The position numbers and the translations under genes were made by a program. This document shows, in pieces, positions 32,270 to 42,969 of a stretch of DNA of 64,000 bases. The DNA lies in contig JAQMRL010000003.1 in NCBI GenBank assembly GCA_035578175.1, positions 92,916,469 to 92,980,468 of the forward strand. The letters are read 5' to 3'. Position 1 is the stretch's first letter. Each line of letters begins with the position of its first letter. The stretch is from Catonia carolina (taxonomy: Eukaryota > Arthropoda > Insecta > Hemiptera > Achilidae). Under the pieces are notes generated by a model. That model saw only the letters and a list, made by a program, of their open reading frames with translations, ran no database searches and was not told the DNA's origin.

Positions 32270-32987
32270 ATAAAAAAATAAACTACATTCTGTAGAATAT
32301 AAGATGAAATAAGTGGGAGATGGTTGCCGGGAGTACTCGGCCGGGTCTTCCATTTTACTAGAAACCCGCGGCGTGCGCGAGTGATCTCTCCGCCCGCACC
32401 TTGCTTTCATGATGACTGGAAAAGCACAAACAAGATAATGTCAACGAAACAATCTTCCCCGGTATGAAAAGACTATGGTCTAGCTTGTCTGACGATAGCA
32501 TTTGAAATCAACTCAAAATTATTTAGAATAACACTACAGAATTCACTGTAATAATTAATTAATCAATAACGCTAAATTTTCCCGCCGGTATTCTTGTTCG
32601 TTCATGAAAATATATTTGAATTAAAAAGATATGTTTAGATTTTTTTTATTCTTAGACCTATAATCTGTATTAAATAATCTTTAAACCTTATATAGCACAC
32701 TTAGTCGTATTTTTTAAGTCTAAAGTAAATTCCCTCGTGACCACATAGAAAAATTGGTTAAACGAAAAAATGGAGATTTGTTCTGGGATTTCCGAGGTAA
32801 ATGAGATTTTACACAGTATTTAATTCATTTTAATCATGTTCCAAAGGGTTTGCTTTGTCGCTGAGATTATCATTTCCTTTCAGTAAATATTCTTTTGATG
32901 TACACATATCTTCTGAATTTCATATCTTTCATTAACCCTTTTGAGCTCTGGTTCCTTGCTCTTCCCTTTTCTGTCTTACCCAACATC

Positions 32988-33028
<41 letters not shown>

Positions 33029-33380
33029 AGTGGTAGTTCTACAGTACTACGTTGCACAACCCAAAACACAGCTCATTCCTAATGAACACGTTTTAAGTAT
33101 ATAAGATCCCTCACCTCCGCAGCTTACATCCGTCCATTCCTTTCTTGGTCATACTTGCTTCCTCCATCTACCCCCCCCCCCGCTGGAACCCATACCCAGA
33201 TCTTCTGTGATAACTTGTTCTTGTCCATTATTTGTATATGATTTGTTTTTATCGATTCCATCAGTTAATAATCTTATTTTAAATGTCTGAAACTCAATCT
33301 ACCACAGTCAATTGACAACTTTGTACTCAGAAACGTACTTCGTTAGCTGTTCTTCTTTTTCTAAATCTTGATTGTAATGA
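32270..33380. other. No gene seen; (ATT)12 at 32992-33028
   Basis: The GC-richer piece at 32310-32470 has no recognised identity. An ATT microsatellite lies at 32992-33028 and a C-run at 33171-33181. No gene is supported. Confidence 0.4.
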
Positions 33381-33384
33381 TTTT

Positions 33385-34185
33385 GGCTCTGAGTTCTAAA
33401 TGGAGGAGCTTCTTATTCTTTGTCTCAAAATCAGGATTAGGCTTCCGCCTGTTCCGACTTACAATAGCGACAATCTATTGAATTATTGCCATCTTTTGCG
33501 TGGCCTTCCAACATCTCTCCTTCCTACCGGTCTGTTTTGCAAAACACAGAGGGATTTAGAGGGATCCTTCCCTCAAGCATTCTCTGTAAGTGTTCACTCC
33601 ATCGATTTCGATATTTCTCATTCTAACTTCCCATTCAATTTTGAGACTGTAAACATCCAGTTCCGTTCTTATGTGCTTATTTCTTAGTTGGTCCCTACGA
33701 CAGCAACCCTTTGTTTTTCGCAGAAATCGCATCTCTGCCGTCTGTACTCTACTCTCCTGTGGTCTGATAATAATCCACGACTCACTTCCATAGAGTAGGA
33801 TTAGGGCAGCCATCACCTTGTAAAACTTTATCTGAGTTTCTTTTCTTCTTGTTTTCCTGCCTATGGTTCTGCTAATATTGCCGCACACTCTTTGACATTT
33901 GCTAACGTTCTTCTCTATGTTTAAATTTTGATCAAACTCGATGTCACAACCTAAGTAATTATATTTTTATACCTGTTCGAGCACTACATCATCTACCACA
34001 ATTTTAGACCTGGTAAGATATTTACCAGTAAATTCCATTATTTTAAAATTTTTTACGGAAACGTTGAAATCATATTTTTCGCATAATTCGACAATTTTTA
34101 AAACTTACACTGATCTCTGAAGCTCATCTTCACTCTCTTGCACAATCCACAAATCATCCGCAAACAGTAAAGCATTTACAGAAAG
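33385..34185 (-). pseudogene. RTE-type reverse transcriptase remnant
   Basis: Minus strand, from motif C onwards: LLFADDLW (34151-34168), QESEDEL, motif-D-like KNFKIMEF, motif E KYNYLGCDIEFDQNL, and after a stop-containing stretch NISRTIGRKTRRKETQIKFY. The C-terminal part contains LILLYGSESW (33770-33800) and ends with a decayed GRK-type stretch near 33490-33530. A stop lies near 33960 and several frameshifts are present. The subfamily resembles that of 54220-54602 (both have the I.RT...K.T..KFYK pattern) and differs from the 24.2 and 49.2 kb elements. Confidence 0.82.
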
Positions 34186-34199
34186 CAGTGGAGGAGCTT

Positions 34200-35820
34200 T
34201 CTAGAAAATGGCGGAAGATTCTTTCTTCAGTGCTACATGAAATGCATAAAACAAAGAGTATCATTGTGTGATAACTATACCTCTTCCAACGTTTTCCAAA
34301 ATATCATTATTCGAGGTACCATCTATCGTTAAAAAATAGTAAGATATGTGTTAAAAAATAGTAAGATATATATTTTATTCAACCCTTCCAAGGACCGTCA
34401 AATATATTCGCATTGCGTCTCACAGTGCATCCGATTGTACTTGAACATAATAATTGATTAAAAACAAAGTACGTTTAATATTTATGATAAAGATAATTCT
34501 TCATGTTTTATCTTTTTGAAATGGATTTAGAGGAAAAAACAGATATATTAATGTTAGTTATTATAATCTAAGGTCAAAAAGTGCAGGGAAAATATATAAT
34601 AGTGTTGTTTTCCTTCTTTATTGATATTGTTATAATCTTAATAATCCGTTTATTTATTGCTGAAGTTAGATAAATGTGTGATACTTCGATCAGAATGTTA
34701 CTATTTTTGTAGCCAAAGTTTAGAGGAGGGTTAAACAAGAATTATCTCCGTATATTTTCCTTCTAGAAAGGATCGTTCGATCAAAGGATATTATGTATGA
34801 GTGTGTATATGAATGGCTTTTCCCGTATAATAATTGTAAATATTAAAGGAATTTATAAGCAGCAAAGTTATAGAAGAGATGATGAAATATCCGCCGGTCC
34901 GTATAACGTATATGATGGGCCATTTGTGGATGGAATAGGAAGGGGGCAATAAGTGGATCAGGATTTTATTTATGTGGCCAGTTTGGACTTTGCAGTTGTT
35001 TGATTTATGCCGTACAGATAAACGAACCATCGTATCACGCTCACTCACTCGCTCTCTCGCGGTGGCAGCAGCAGAAGCACTCGCAACGTTACTGACACAC
35101 ACTCACGTGGTGATTTACTGCGGTCAACTTAAAATTTATAAGCAAAGTTTATTTTGTCGATGCGTGATATATGGTGGAAGACTACAGCCAGGCTCCAACA
35201 CATTAGTACCGTCTCTCATCTTTTCTCTAAATTCTTTTACTTCTTAGTTCATTATTCAAACACCTACTTTCACGTATACTTTACTCTCCTTTCTTCTTCA
35301 ATCCGATCAAACTAATAATGGTTGACGCATTAAATTTTTTACCTGGTCGCTTCTTTAATTGTATATTACTTACAGCAGAATCAAGATTTAAATATTTATC
35401 GACATCTTTAAATTATTCTTTTATAATTTCATGATTCTCTAATTTATTTATTCATTATTAATTTTTTTAAAAGTTCATCATTAATACTTTTTTGAACCCC
35501 TGCAAAAAAGGTAAGAAGTAATTTTACTGTTCTCTGTTCTACGTTCTCTATTTAAAAAAAAACTTAGTCAATTATTTGATCTAAACAATTTTGGTTGTAG
35601 TTTTTAAAAACATTTTATTGATATCTGTAAACATAATAATTTATAAAATATGCGTTAACAACAAAATTTAATTTTATATATTATTTCAACAGCAATAAAC
35701 AAATTCTTGGTGTTAAGTGAGACACGCAAGATTTTTCTTGCTATGTAATTTTAAATATTTACAAATTCACTACTTTTGGGTAAACTAATGTAATAAATCA
35801 TATCCATAATTCAAAATATT
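34200..35820. other. No gene seen; GAGA-rich stretch at 35038-35062
   Basis: Mostly AT-rich. Around 34960-35110 the composition is more balanced and includes CTCACTCACTCGCTCTCTCG-type GAGA-factor-like words and GCAGCAGCAG. Open frames on both strands there are short and unrecognised. A promoter or 5' UTR is possible but not supported by anything else. Confidence 0.35.
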
Positions 35821-35924
35821 GTAACCCACCGTCCTTGGGGAGGCACCAAGAGGAGTCTTACAGTATTCGTGTCTATCTCATCACTCAAAAACAAACCATT
35901 ACTTTTTTTAATTCTGATCAAGCT

Positions 35925-36082
35925 TGGTCATTAGCGACTACGGTAGAATATGAAACTAGAATGGTGAGTTTTGACTTGCAATAATTTCCAACCCCTAATC
36001 GGGAATTGAACCAAGGACCTCCGTTTTGTAAGTAGTGTTCATAGTGGTCAGCACGCTGACCACTACGGACACTATGTTTATT
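35925..36082 (-). mobile_element. tRNA-type SINE family S2, minus copy of an inverted pair
   Basis: Reverse-strand B-box GGTTCAATTCC (plus 36002-36012), a tRNA-like head with 'gtccgtagtggtcagcgtgctgaccactatg', and the family tail ending 'ccgtagtcgctaatgacca' near 35930. An almost perfect 20-bp palindrome (GTGGTCAGCACGCTGACCAC, 36046-36065) lies in the head. It is head-to-head with the plus-strand copy at 36155. Confidence 0.75.
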
Positions 36083-36154
36083 TTTTATTGTAAATCATTC
36101 AGTATTAACCCATCCAGGAAAATAGTTTTGTGAAAATAGCACAACTAAATGTGA

Positions 36155-36335
36155 AGATGGCCGCCGTGACGTAGTACTCGTAGTTAACGCGCTAACCTAC
36201 AAAGCTGAGATCCCGGGTTCGATTCCCGGTAAGGGTCTGGGAAATATTACAAGTCAAAACTCACCATTACAGTTCTATAACCCACCGTAGTCGCTAATGA
36301 CCAAGATGTCGATGCGATTATAAATAAACTGAAAA
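36155..36335 (+). mobile_element. tRNA-type SINE family S2, plus copy of an inverted pair
   Basis: A-box-like TAGTTAACGCG (36181-36191) and a perfect B-box GGTTCGATTCC (36216-36226), followed by 'gggtctgggaaatattacaagtcaaaactcaccatt' and 'ccaccgtagtcgctaatgacca'. It is the best preserved S2 copy here and would be the natural reference for the family. Confidence 0.8.
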
Positions 36336-36374
36336 ATATATATTTTTAATATTTAATTCCTGTAAATCTTGGAA

Positions 36375-36900
36375 CACACAAATAAGACACTACCAGATAC
36401 TAGTCAAACCAGAAATTTTATACGTAGCGGAAACCTTAAAAAAATTAAATTTTACACCATGGGAAACCTAGAGAAAGAAAGAAAATTCTTAAGGAAGATG
36501 TCAAGAAAGTAGTACCAAAGCACAGGTTACAATCAAACAAAGAAGTCTACATAAACGTGGAAAAGCTTTCACACACAATCAGAAAAAGAACATTAAAATT
36601 TTATGGCCATATTTACAGAATGGACTAATCCAGGTTAACCAAACAAATCTTCAACATTTTAAACAAGCACAAAGCCAAAATCCCTAGGCACCAAGTAATA
36701 AGTTAAGAACTGGGAATTTTTCAAAATTACGCCAGTAATCAATTGCAATAGAGAAATGTTCAGGAGTTTAATAAAAAAAACCAGAGTTTCAAAAAAATAC
36801 CAACAAAAGCCAAGAAATGGTCTGAAGAAAGAAGGAAAAAATATTCAGGGAAGATGAAAGAAGCATTGGCAAAAAGGTTGATTAATCGTACGCTTTAAAT
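36375..36900 (+). pseudogene. RTE-type reverse transcriptase, C-terminal remnant
   Basis: Decayed thumb/C-terminal text: LVKPEILYVAETL (36396-36434), NLEKERKFLRKMSRK (36462-36509), then FYGHIYRMD (about 36600-36626). These correspond to the 'LLYGSETW..', '..EM.FLR..' and 'W.GH..RM' landmarks of RTE proteins. Many stops and indels. Confidence 0.7.
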
Positions 36901-36904
36901 TGGG

Positions 36905-37890
36905 TGATTCGACAAAAAATTCCTGTAAATTTTGTGAAAATTATTGACTTTGATTAGGCTCTATATATAGAACATTCACAAAGTTCAAATCAGCTCATAT
37001 TTTTAAAATATTTCTCAATTCTTAACCATCTAAAAAATGGTCAATTATCTGAGAAGACTTATATAATGTACATTATTGAAAGTGTCAATAAATTTGATCT
37101 ATTTATCTATCTATTTCCTGTAACTATAAATTTTATTCTCATTACTGATGCTTCTTGTCATTATTTATCCAGTGACGTTGTATTTGCACCATAAAGTAAA
37201 CTATAATAATAAAAATCTTTGATAAATTTCTATGAAACTCATAAAGAATATCATTAACATAAACTGGTTGTCAAAAACTATTCTTAAAGCAATTTGTAAT
37301 AAAATATTGAGTTGACGTAGTGAGAAGTTTAGTACGGTGCAGAGAAACTATATAAAACTTCCAATAAGGTTTAACGTAATTCTTTTCATTTTTGTTCAGT
37401 TTTTATTATAAACATTGATTCCTAAATTTTCATGAAATAGAATTTTACAGATAATATTGAAAATATAAATTTATAAATATTTTAAGTAAATGCTGGTTTA
37501 TTGAAATTGATTTTCATAAATCGAAATTTTGTTTTTTTTCAGTGGGCACCCGATTGTACAATTAAGTCGGAAAAGTGGTTAAAAAGTGAGACAACTCCCT
37601 AAAAAAATGCCTTGTATCTATTTTTTCTAAGGACGACAACTTCTCCTTCTATTTTCCAGATTGTAGAATAGCAGACTACGTTGTATTACATCGCTGATCG
37701 ATGATTCAATTTAAGTAACCAATTGTTGTTAATTCAAGAAATAATTTTTAAAATAATCAAAAGTAAATAATTTGAATAGAATAAACATTTTTTTGACACT
37801 TTTAATTGAAATTTAGTATCTGTTATTAAATTAATATAACAATTTCTAAATGTATAAACAATCCAAAACTTGATTAACTTGAAGGAGCGT
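36905..37890. other. AT-rich, no gene seen
   Basis: No gene or element recognised. Confidence 0.45.
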
Positions 37891-37894
37891 GCAG

Positions 37895-38475
37895 TCATCA
37901 CCACAGTCCTACAGTTGGCCTAGAAGATCTCTTGGCCAGAGCCGCTTCAAACGTCTGCGTTGAGTACCCGGTATCGCCCTAGTGTACATGTTTTATATGA
38001 GAGGGTTGTCATGTAGTTCAAATTTGTCATGCATCGTCTTGTATAGTTGCTTCGCGACATCAATTACGTATGGCATTTGTAAGTCTTTGTGCAACATTGA
38101 GTTTGTGATGTAAAAGGGGCATTGCGTTATCGTTCGTAGAATCTTGTTCTGAATCGCTTGTATACGTTTCGTGTGTGAAGGTTTAGCAGATCCCCAAAGT
38201 TGAACTCCATATGTCCAGATTGGTCTTAAGACTGTCTTGTAGATTGTTAATTTGTGTGACATGTTTAATTTAGAACGTCTATCGAGTAAGCGTTTTAGTT
38301 GATAGAAGCGTGTTTTGAGTTTGTGGCGTGTGCACACACACGCCACAAACTCAAAACACGCTTCACTTACTTGGAAAACTTACATGGAACGCACATGTTA
38401 TGTGTAACATAAGTAAGTTTTCTGTCCAAGTGTAAGCCTAAGAAGCGTGTTTGAGTAGTGTGAGGTAGCGGAATA
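37895..38475 (-). pseudogene. Jockey-family reverse transcriptase fragment with internal inversion
   Basis: The minus strand encodes the C-terminal part of a Jockey-clade reverse transcriptase: QTRFLGLHLDRKLT (about 38450-38410), then after a rearranged segment RHKLKTRFYQLKRLLDRRSK and LRPIWTYGVQLWGSAKPSHT. The C-terminus has decayed in frame (RRLKRLWPRDLL, about 37945-37920). Between 38337 and about 38430 the sequence is in the opposite orientation: KLTWNAHV, which belongs directly after LDR, is readable on the plus strand (38376-38399). The segment is bounded by a perfect 28-bp hairpin (38305-38332 with 38337-38364, loop CACA), and shorter inverted matches flank the other edge. The fragment is 5'-truncated near 38475. 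Confidence 0.85.
38305..38364. repeat. Perfect 28-bp inverted repeat, 4-nt loop
   Basis: The left arm GAAGCGTGTTTTGAGTTTGT continues GGCGTGTG; the right arm is its exact complement, separated by CACA. Both arms contain the Jockey RHKLKTRF codons in opposite orientation. The structure is explained by an inverted local duplication rather than by function. Confidence 0.95.
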
Positions 38476-38479
38476 AAAA

Positions 38480-39470
38480 TAAATAAAATATTTATTAAGA
38501 AGATTTATGAGAAGAAAATTAAATATTAAAAGAAATTAATTCCAGAAGCCAAATAGTTTAAATTTAATCAAGGAAAACAAATATAGTATAACTTAATTAA
38601 ATAAATTTTAAAAATAAGAAAATAAGTAAAACAACAAAAATACAATTAATTGTGAAACTAATTAAAATGACTTTGATATTAAAAAATAAAAATAAAGAAA
38701 AGATTTGAATAAGATTATGAACATCTATAAAACCAATTGCAACAATGACCAAGCCCCCCATTCGATCCCGGTCAATGGAAGGACACACATGCAGCAGAGA
38801 AGACTCCAAGAAATTTATACAAATCGTAACTATTTTAATAATATAATAATTGAGCTCATAGGTAGACTTAGAATAATAATTCAATTTAATATTACAACAA
38901 ATAATTACATGTCATTAATTAATTTAGAATATATTTAGAGTTATAGCAGTGTCATCAATAAATTCAATTTGTAGCGTGAACTTGACCTATATTCCAAGTA
39001 GTGGACAAGGTCACATAGTCAGGTTATACACTACATTTTTTTTAATTAAAAATAACAACTCCAGTAATATTTGGTGTATATTATTGTTATCATTTTTAAA
39101 CAGTATAAATAAATTTATAAAATATAAATACTGGCATAATATAAATAGTTATTTTTTAATTAATATTCAATATCAGTTAATCTTCAATAGTTTTAAAAAA
39201 TGTATAATAACCTACGAGCAACAACGAGATTAAAATGAAATACTACGTGATTCAAAAGTGCAACTAAATTATAATTAATAAAAAAGTGAATTAAAAATCG
39301 AAATGAAGATAAACAATTAAAATAAATACATGAATAACTGAAATAATATATATTATATCTTTTAAAACAGTGATTTGAATTTTACGAACATTTTTAAAAT
39401 ATGTAATCAAAATTTAAAATTTGATATAGTAACTTGAACCATGAATTCGTTGAGCTTTATGCCAGAGACA
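38480..39470. other. AT-rich, no gene seen
   Basis: No gene recognised. Part may belong to the LTR element whose promoter and primer-binding site follow at 39684-40217, but I could not place the 5' LTR boundary. Confidence 0.4.
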
Positions 39471-39474
39471 GGCT

Positions 39475-40217
39475 TGGTGTGTGCATCATGTATGGAAGTG
39501 CTCCAGTAAAATATTAAAAATTATTAAATAAAAACCTATGAAAGTATATTATAATATGTATCAATAAGAAGACAAAAACGTAAGCAACATTTATCATAAA
39601 ATTTACAAACATTAATTATCAAAATATATCAAGCAAATTCATATTTTAAAATCAAGATTACAAAGCTATCAATAGACGCCATCTATATAAACAAAGCTTC
39701 GCTTCATTAATTCAAAATTTTCTAAAATTCAACCGGTAAAATAAAAATAACATTTTAATTACATAATTAACTGATATTCATTTTAAAATTTATTCAATTA
39801 CTTAACTTATTCAAAATTCTTTAAATAATATTCCAAATTTAATTTAAAAGACCAGTATTACGATAAAATAATTGAAATTCCGATTGTCATTTGTTAAACT
39901 TAAAATTTTTCATTGTTGTCTAGTTTAAGATTTATCAAAATAGAACAATAAACAATTATAGTATTAGAAAAACCCTGAGATTATTTAAATTAAGAGTCAT
40001 CATATTGTAAAATTATTAATTATCTATTTATTTATTAAATTAAAAGTCTTAAAATTTAAATCTTGTGTTTTATTTATTTGCATAGTTTGTAGTGTATGCT
40101 ACAAATTCAAATTAATAATTTTCTCAATTCATTTTCAAATTTCTTAACGTTCATTAAATTTCCATTTTAATTTTGCGTTTTCTTCATTTCTTTACATTTT
40201 GGCGCCCAACGTGGGGC
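39475..40217 (+). mobile_element. LTR remnant with promoter and lysine-tRNA primer-binding site
   Basis: TATATAA at 39684-39690 with initiator-like TTCATT about 25 bp downstream, AATAAA at about 39948, an LTR end ...TTTACA at 40196, then TTT and TGGCGCCCAACGTGGGGC (40200-40217). That 18-mer is the complement expected for the 3' end of a lysine tRNA. This order (promoter, poly(A) signal, CA end, PBS) is that of a 5' LTR and leader of an LTR retrotransposon. No gag, pol or second LTR follows; an RTE fragment begins about 45 bp later. The left boundary is a guess. Confidence 0.55.
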
Positions 40218-40264
40218 ACAAAAGAGAGTAATTTAGGCGCATTTTAAAATTACATTACAAGATG

Positions 40265-40545
40265 AACAAGGAACGCTCTTTGGGCTACCTGTTCGCTGCC
40301 ATTCTTTGGATATGCCCTTTTCTTACCAACTGTCTGGTCTCAATACTATCTACTATGGTATTCTGAGACTAGGTTTGTTGTCTTGTGTCTTCATTTCTCA
40401 CATTCTCCACTCTGGTAACCCTTCATGACCTTTGTAACAAGTCCATCTTCAAATCCTCATTTGCTAGTACTCAGCATCATTGGTTATGAGCTCCAGAACC
40501 GACTTAGACACTAACTCCTTCGTTCTCATCTACATTTTATTAGAT
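40265..40545 (-). pseudogene. RTE-type reverse transcriptase, C-terminal remnant
   Basis: Minus-strand text in one main frame with stops: LKMDLLQRS, VENVRNEDTRQQ, TIVDSIETRQL, then KGHIQRMAANR, a stop, and PKERS. These match the RTE landmarks '..MDFLRRS.R..R..+IRNE..R..', 'T..D.IE..QL.W.GH..RM...R.PK'. It is decayed and short, immediately downstream of the LTR leader at 40217. Confidence 0.75.
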
Positions 40546-40559
40546 CAGAAAATAGTATT

Positions 40560-41215
40560 TCATTTTTAAAGAAGTAAAAAACAAAAACCCGGTAAAATTA
40601 CTAATGTTACAAAATTGATATTACGAGGAAAATTCGTGCGAAAAATTTATATTTCTTTCTATTTAATTTATTCAGATTTATCTCAGCCGCTTCGTCATTA
40701 ACGAATACAGTTGTAAACGAAAAATAACGAAGGATTTTAATGTTTTATAATTTATTATACCCGTACAAAAAATAAAACCCGGGACCTCTAGCTTAGCAAC
40801 CACTAGCACTTCAATCAATAACGCAATATGATGTCAAAACTAAACCTCAGTGTTGAAGCATCGAAGAAAACAAATTACCTAACCTACATATTTATTATTA
40901 CTACCTATTACTTTCGTTCTGAGTAAAATAAGTTTAATGTCCTTATTACATAGTACCTTTACTTTGAGGTTTTCAAGAAAAAAATTCACTCAGTCTTTGT
41001 TTTAACTGTTATTATACAGAAATCTTTTACTTCCCTTGTCCTTTTAACCCAAATCTCTTTATCGAAATTGCTGTTCTTTTAATTGTTCTTACTTTTAAGG
41101 GGAAAACATTAACAATAAAAGGCTTTTAAAAGAGGTTCACCGTTTTAATATTGCTACAAGTTTGAACCGTGAGTCATGAAAACTTCTGTGTATTAATTCA
41201 GTGATCTCTTAACAA
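40560..41215. other. AT-rich, no gene seen
   Basis: No gene or element recognised. Confidence 0.45.
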
Positions 41216-41219
41216 ATAT

Positions 41220-41350
41220 TATTACTGTCTTGGTCGTGCAGTGGTAGTACACTAAACTGCAAATTGGAAAGTCCCGGGATTCAAAAGTTGGAAATTTTTT
41301 ACAAATGAAATCTACTCTTACTGTTACATAACTCACTACAGTAAATATCT
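41220..41350 (+). mobile_element. tRNA-type SINE family S2, degenerate
   Basis: Head GTCTTGGTCGTGCAGTGGTA with degenerate B-box region ('cccgggattcaaaag') and the S2 tail ('ggaaattttttacaaatgaaatctactctta..cataactcactacagta'). Confidence 0.55.
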
Positions 41351-41689
41351 ATATAACATTTTTTTAATTTCTATATAATTGTGAAGTAAAATACAATAAT
41401 TACTTATTTGAAACTTCTTATACTTTCATTCCGATGTCTCTACCTATCTTTCAAGCCAGAAATTAAAAATTCAAATTCAAATTAATTATTTAAAAATAAT
41501 TAATTACAGTAAAAATTAATTTTTGATGTTAATACAACATCGCGGTTGTTATTAAAACAAAATCAGCAGTCGCGGGACTGACCGTCAGAAATGACTACTT
41601 AATTAATTAATTTAGTTAAATTAAGATTTTTGTAATAAAATAAATGGTAATTGTTTCCATGGTTATTATTGATAGCTGAGCGTGACGTG

Positions 41690-41885
41690 ACGGCAAACCA
41701 AAGATTTTTCCTGTGCAAAAACAGTTCAGGCGCGACAAAAAAAGTAGTCCTCTCATTATGCGGTCTTGGGTTCGAATCCCATTCAGGTACGGCATATTTT
41801 CATACGTTACAAAAAATCATTTCATCCTTTACCGTCTGCATTAGCAGTAATTGCAGAACAATCAGATGTTAAACTTAAAAAAAAG
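41690..41885 (+). mobile_element. tRNA-type SINE family S1, copy 4
   Basis: Perfect B-box GGTTCGAATCC (41769-41779), then the S1 tail 'ggcatattttcatac..catttcatcctttaccgtctgcattagcagtaattgcagaacaa' ending in an A-rich run. The open frame at 41651-41872 covers the SINE and is not a gene. Confidence 0.7.
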
Positions 41886-41889
41886 AAGT

Positions 41890-42590
41890 AGCTCTTCAAA
41901 AAGTTACAGTCCACTATTTTCTGTGTGTAACAACAATTAGCCTACTTAGAAATTTTAGTACTAATATACTGTATAAATGGATGATTTAAAAATCACTGTG
42001 TAATAACTTATCAGTAACAATTTTTAAATCTCAACTGGCCATACTGAAAAACAATTTACATGCACTGAATTTTTATTTAGTTTATTTTTATTATTTTCCA
42101 TCGCTTGTAAGTTAACTAATAGAATAATAAGTCAGTCAAACGTTTTAGTTAAAACCCTACTTACTACGTCAAAATTTATAATATTTTTTTTATTTTGATT
42201 GACACGATACCAGAACAATTTTAACAGAAAAAACATAAATTATTTAAATCTATTGTTCATTGTGAATCGTTTCTGTCATTAGCTCCTTTTTATTAACCTC
42301 AATAATACAAAAAACTCAAAGAGCCGATTCTAAAACATTACGACAAATTTGGGAACCTCCAGTTTATGTAAATAATGCCATTATATATGAATAATAGTAA
42401 ACTAATAACATACGTACAAGGAGATGACACCTTTCTCCAATGGTACAGATTTTTTAGGAAGAAATAATTGTGCAATTCTAATAGATTTTGTTCTTTATAT
42501 TTTATTAAAACTGGTTTAAAAGACCAATCTTAGTTATTCGTTAATATTATCTTAAAAACTGAATACTTTAATGATATAGTCCATTCAACA
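41890..42590. other. AT-rich, no gene seen
   Basis: No gene or element recognised. Confidence 0.45.
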
Positions 42591-42595
42591 ATGTT

Positions 42596-42965
42596 TTATA
42601 CCTTAACACTAAAATATACGTAAAACTATTCACTACTTTTTGCTCTACACACTGCTTTAACACATCACACTGCACTGTTACATTAGTTCGAAGGGCTTCC
42701 TAATAGACTACACCCCAACGAACTAAAGACTGCAGATGAGGTCTAGCCAATAACAGCCGAGGTCGGGTGCAAGGTTGCCCCTTCGCTAAGTCACACTCTT
42801 TTCCATCGAACTCCAGCTGACTTTTTGTTAGGCTATCATCCACAGCGGGACCACAAGGTGACAACGCAGGATACGATTAACGAAAGTCAGCTGGTTCTGT
42901 GCTGTGATCAAGGTCACTATGCTCCGCCTGTATCTGCAGTCTCTAGTTCGTTAAGGTATAAAAAA
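42596..42965. mobile_element. Foldback / hairpin element
   Basis: Nested inverted arms: 'tttataccttaac' (about 42597-42609) with 'gttaaggtataaa' (about 42950-42962); AACGAACTAAAGACTGCAGA (42717-42736) with the reverse complement of 42932-42952 (20/21 including the last base); and an inner pair CCAGCTGACTTT/AAAGTCAGCTGG (42813-42830 with 42878-42894). The interior is GC-richer than its flanks and encodes nothing recognisable. No target duplication was identified. Confidence 0.7.
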
Positions 42966-42969
42966 TAAA

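Noticed and set aside
32077..32295. Open frame of 72 codons inside the Helitron
   Set aside because: No Rep or helicase motif; the region is AT-rich non-autonomous filler.
36155..36335. tRNA gene candidate
   Set aside because: Has A- and B-boxes but no acceptor stem pairing, and is one of several dispersed copies with a conserved non-tRNA tail, so it is a SINE.
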